From: Paraflavitalea pollutisoli
GTDB taxonomy: Bacteria; Bacteroidota; Bacteroidia; Chitinophagales; Chitinophagaceae
Direction: 5' to 3'
Assembly: GCF_029360705.1 (NCBI RefSeq)
Contig: NZ_JARKMX010000004.1
Location: 62,001-126,000, forward strand
Length of the DNA stretch: 64,000 nt
The stretch's first letter is position 1. Every line of letters begins with the position of its first letter. Positions 62,085 to 64,000 of the stretch are shown piece by piece. A program made the position numbers and the translations under genes. The notes under the pieces were generated by a model that was given only the letters and a program-made list of their open reading frames with translations, was not told the origin of the DNA and ran no database searches.

Positions 62085-64000
62085 ATGAGAAAATTGTTTC
62101 TATGGATGCTGCCGGCCATCCTATGCCTGCACAGCTCCGTGCTCTATGCACAACACGATTCGCTCCTCATTGGTCATATCAATACGCTGATCGGCCGGGA
62201 GGCCGGCGGACGACTACACGCCGACAGCATACAACGACAAGATGGGCTGTTACAAATCTTTTTCAACCAACACGACCGTTTTGTTCGCGGCTCCATTTCC
62301 GAAACGGAAGCAGAATCCCTGACCGAATGGCTATCTCACCTGACTACTGAAACCAATACGCAAAATATTCTCCTGCTGGCCCGCGACCGGCTGTCGGGCC
62401 AATGGAAGACACTCGATTATTTTGTAGATCAACCGCCCGTTTCAACATACGTGCCCCTGAAAAACCGCGACCCATTTCCCGCGCAGGCGGGCAAATCCCC
62501 CACCGCACAGGCCCGCATCTTTCCGGGTGGAGGCATCCCCGGCGTTGCCGGGGGCCTTTCCGGAAAAACAGTATGGTTGAGTCCCGGCCATGGCTGGCAC
62601 AATACCGGCAGTGGCTTTACCACGCAACGCGGCACCTCGCTCCAGTTGGTGGAAGATTTCACCACCGCCGAAACGGTCGATTATTACCTGTTGCATTACC
62701 TGATGAATGCGGGCGCCAATGTGTGGAGCGTGCGCGAGCGGGATGTGAATCCGGCAGAGATCATTGTCGATAACAACCAGGGAGCACCGGGATATACCGA
62801 AACCGGCACCTGGCAGGATGGAACCATCCCCGGGTATAACGGCACCTATCGTATCAGCACAGCTGCTGCGAGTGAAACGGCAGCGGCCCAATTTGCTATC
62901 ACTGTAACCACCCCTGGTTATTATTGGGTGTCTGTTCGGTTTATGGCCGATGCCAACCGTGCTACGGATGTCAAGTATACCATCTACCATGCTGGTGGAT
63001 CGGCCACGCATACGGTCAACCAGGAGGTGCACAGTGATACCTGGATCTACCTGGGCCAATATTATTTCCTGGCTGGTGGCGACAACAGGATTGTCATCAG
63101 CAATCAATCGTCCGACGTGGGCCAGGGCGTCGTGGCAGATGCCGTGCGGCTCGGTGGCGGAGTGGGAAGCGATCCCGATTGTCTCAATGGTGGCCTGGCC
63201 AGTGGTAAACCCCGTTTTGAAGAATCAGCTCGCCAATATGCCCGCTACCAGGGGCATCCGATATGCCGCGAAGATGTAACCGTGCGCCCTATCTATACCG
63301 AATGGGAACTATCGAAGGGCGCACCTGGCGAGATCAACCAGGCTATTTATGTAGCCTTTCATACCAATGCGGGTGGCGGTACGGGTACCGAAACCTATCG
63401 GTATAACGGACTTGGCAGCGGTCAGCCGGTCATTACGCCTGGCAGTACGCAATTGCGCGACAGCATTCACAAGCAGGTCATAGCCGACCTGCGGGCCGGC
63501 TGGCGCAGTACCTGGACCGACCGGGGCGTGAAGGAAGCGAACTTCGGCGAGCTACGCGAACTACATACCATACCCGGTACCTTGATCGAGCTGGGCTTTC
63601 ACGATCATGCTACCGATGCGGCAGACCTGCGTGCCCCCGAATTCAGGCGTCTGGCAGCCAGGGCTGTTTACAAGGGTATCCTGAAATTCTTTCATTATCG
63701 GGATGGTATCCCGCTGAACTATATGCCCGAGCAACCTACCGCCTTACTGGCCAAAAATATCGGTAACAACCAGGTACAACTTTCCTGGACGGCACCGGTC
63801 TCTGGTGGCATCTATGGGCATCCTGCTACCAGTTATCGTGTTTACACCAGTGAAAATGGCCGCGGTTTCGATAATCCCACGGAAGTATTGACCACCGATT
63901 TCTCTTTTACCGGTACGGCCGGGCAAACCTATTTCTTCAAGGTGTCGGCCGTCAATGCCGGCGGCGAATCATTTGCATCCGGAGTCGTAGCCGCGCGTAT
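62085..64000 (+). CDS. Secreted N-acetylmuramoyl-L-alanine amidase with golvesin-like and fibronectin III domains (3' end beyond window)
   Basis: 638 codons from the ATG at 62085 with no stop before the window edge. Signal peptide (MRKLFLWMLPAIL, cleavage after LYAQ), then a region of about 130 residues with no known motif. Amidase_3 elements follow: VWLSPGHGWH (first zinc His, near residue 168), VAFHTNAGGG (near 420) and TLIELGFHDH (near 500). Between the first two lies a beta-rich golvesin-like domain of about 125 residues (YTETGTWQDG to VVADAVRLGG). A fibronectin III domain begins near 550 (QPTALLAKN). It would cleave the peptide from peptidoglycan in the periplasm or outside the cell. Confidence 0.88.
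   Translation, partial: MRKLFLWMLPAILCLHSSVLYAQHDSLLIGHINTLIGREAGGRLHADSIQRQDGLLQIFFNQHDRFVRGSISETEAESLTEWLSHLTTETNTQNILLLARDRLSGQWKTLDYFVDQPPVSTYVPLKNRDPFPAQAGKSPTAQARIFPGGGIPGVAGGLSGKTVWLSPGHGWHNTGSGFTTQRGTSLQLVEDFTTAETVDYYLLHYLMNAGANVWSVRERDVNPAEIIVDNNQGAPGYTETGTWQDGTIPGYNGTYRISTAAASETAAAQFAITVTTPGYYWVSVRFMADANRATDVKYTIYHAGGSATHTVNQEVHSDTWIYLGQYYFLAGGDNRIVISNQSSDVGQGVVADAVRLGGGVGSDPDCLNGGLASGKPRFEESARQYARYQGHPICREDVTVRPIYTEWELSKGAPGEINQAIYVAFHTNAGGGTGTETYRYNGLGSGQPVITPGSTQLRDSIHKQVIADLRAGWRSTWTDRGVKEANFGELRELHTIPGTLIELGFHDHATDAADLRAPEFRRLAARAVYKGILKFFHYRDGIPLNYMPEQPTALLAKNIGNNQVQLSWTAPVSGGIYGHPATSYRVYTSENGRGFDNPTEVLTTDFSFTGTAGQTYFFKVSAVNAGGESFASGVVAAR

Overview
The window looks like a chromosomal piece of a Bacteroidota bacterium, most likely of the Chitinophagaceae (Chitinophaga/Niastella type). 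The signs are a SusC/SusD pair with its own sigma/FecR regulators, LytS/LytTR two-component systems, DUF4199, a Bacteroidota-type degenerate dihydroorotase, promoters of the TAnnTTTG (-7) / TTG (-33) kind instead of -10/-35 boxes, and few clear Shine-Dalgarno sequences. No rRNA or tRNA gene was recognised, and there is no transposase or CRISPR array.

Layout. 1-45 is the tail of a gene entering from the left, followed by about 540 bases without a gene that hold a strong inverted repeat. 586-6885 (minus) holds a secreted protein of unknown role and a surface-glycan/lipid set (GmhB, GmhA, GT4, GT2, DUF4199, dihydroorotase-like). 7048-24776 (nearly all minus) is a complete Wzx/Wzy-type exopolysaccharide locus: Wza export lipoprotein, Wzc-like tyrosine kinase with a (GY)8 tail, Wzx flippase, nitroreductase-like protein, pyruvyl transferase, glycosyltransferases, two hexapeptide acyltransferases, Wzy-like polymerase, TagA-type transferase, a membrane acyltransferase and a WcaJ-type priming transferase. 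25250-32551 holds an ABC transporter whose permease is fused to an M1 peptidase, next to a LytS/LytTR/DoxX operon. 32548-48167 is a mixed regulatory and metabolic stretch: TPR protein; an ECF sigma factor with a YCII/DGPF protein and a reductase; a LytS kinase facing a NarL regulator; ketopantoate reductase-like protein; secreted phosphatase; EamA transporter; AraC regulator; and a LytS/LytTR/CocE hydrolase operon. 48678-60116 (plus) has a DUF1080 lipoprotein, an FtsX/MacB permease, and an ECF sigma, FecR, SusC, SusD and glycerophosphodiesterase series. The window ends with a Na+/H+ antiporter and the first 638 codons of a secreted amidase.

The most unusual content is not protein-coding. Three intergenic cassettes (about 41274-41614, 48286-48642 and 51883-52194, all plus strand) share one architecture: a TCGTA-N4-TACGA palindrome, then 46-47 bases to a conserved -33 element, exactly 20 bases to a TAnnTTTG-like -7 box, then a 210-265 nt transcribed region. 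In that region the 5' end pairs with an internal segment by a helix that co-varies between copies, the helix encloses many ATCCA motifs, a shared stretch near CACGTCCAAAAGATT follows, and a rho-independent terminator ends it. I read these as three paralogous small RNAs of a family I do not recognise.

How the parts fit: the exopolysaccharide locus is self-sufficient for priming, repeat-unit assembly, decoration (acetyl and pyruvyl groups), flipping, polymerisation and export. The SusCD cluster has its own sigma/anti-sigma control, and its nearest enzyme is a periplasmic glycerophosphodiesterase, so its substrate may contain phosphodiesters. The three RNAs lie within 11 kb, two of them beside the SusCD region, which makes post-transcriptional control of surface and nutrient-uptake genes a reasonable hypothesis but not something the sequence proves.
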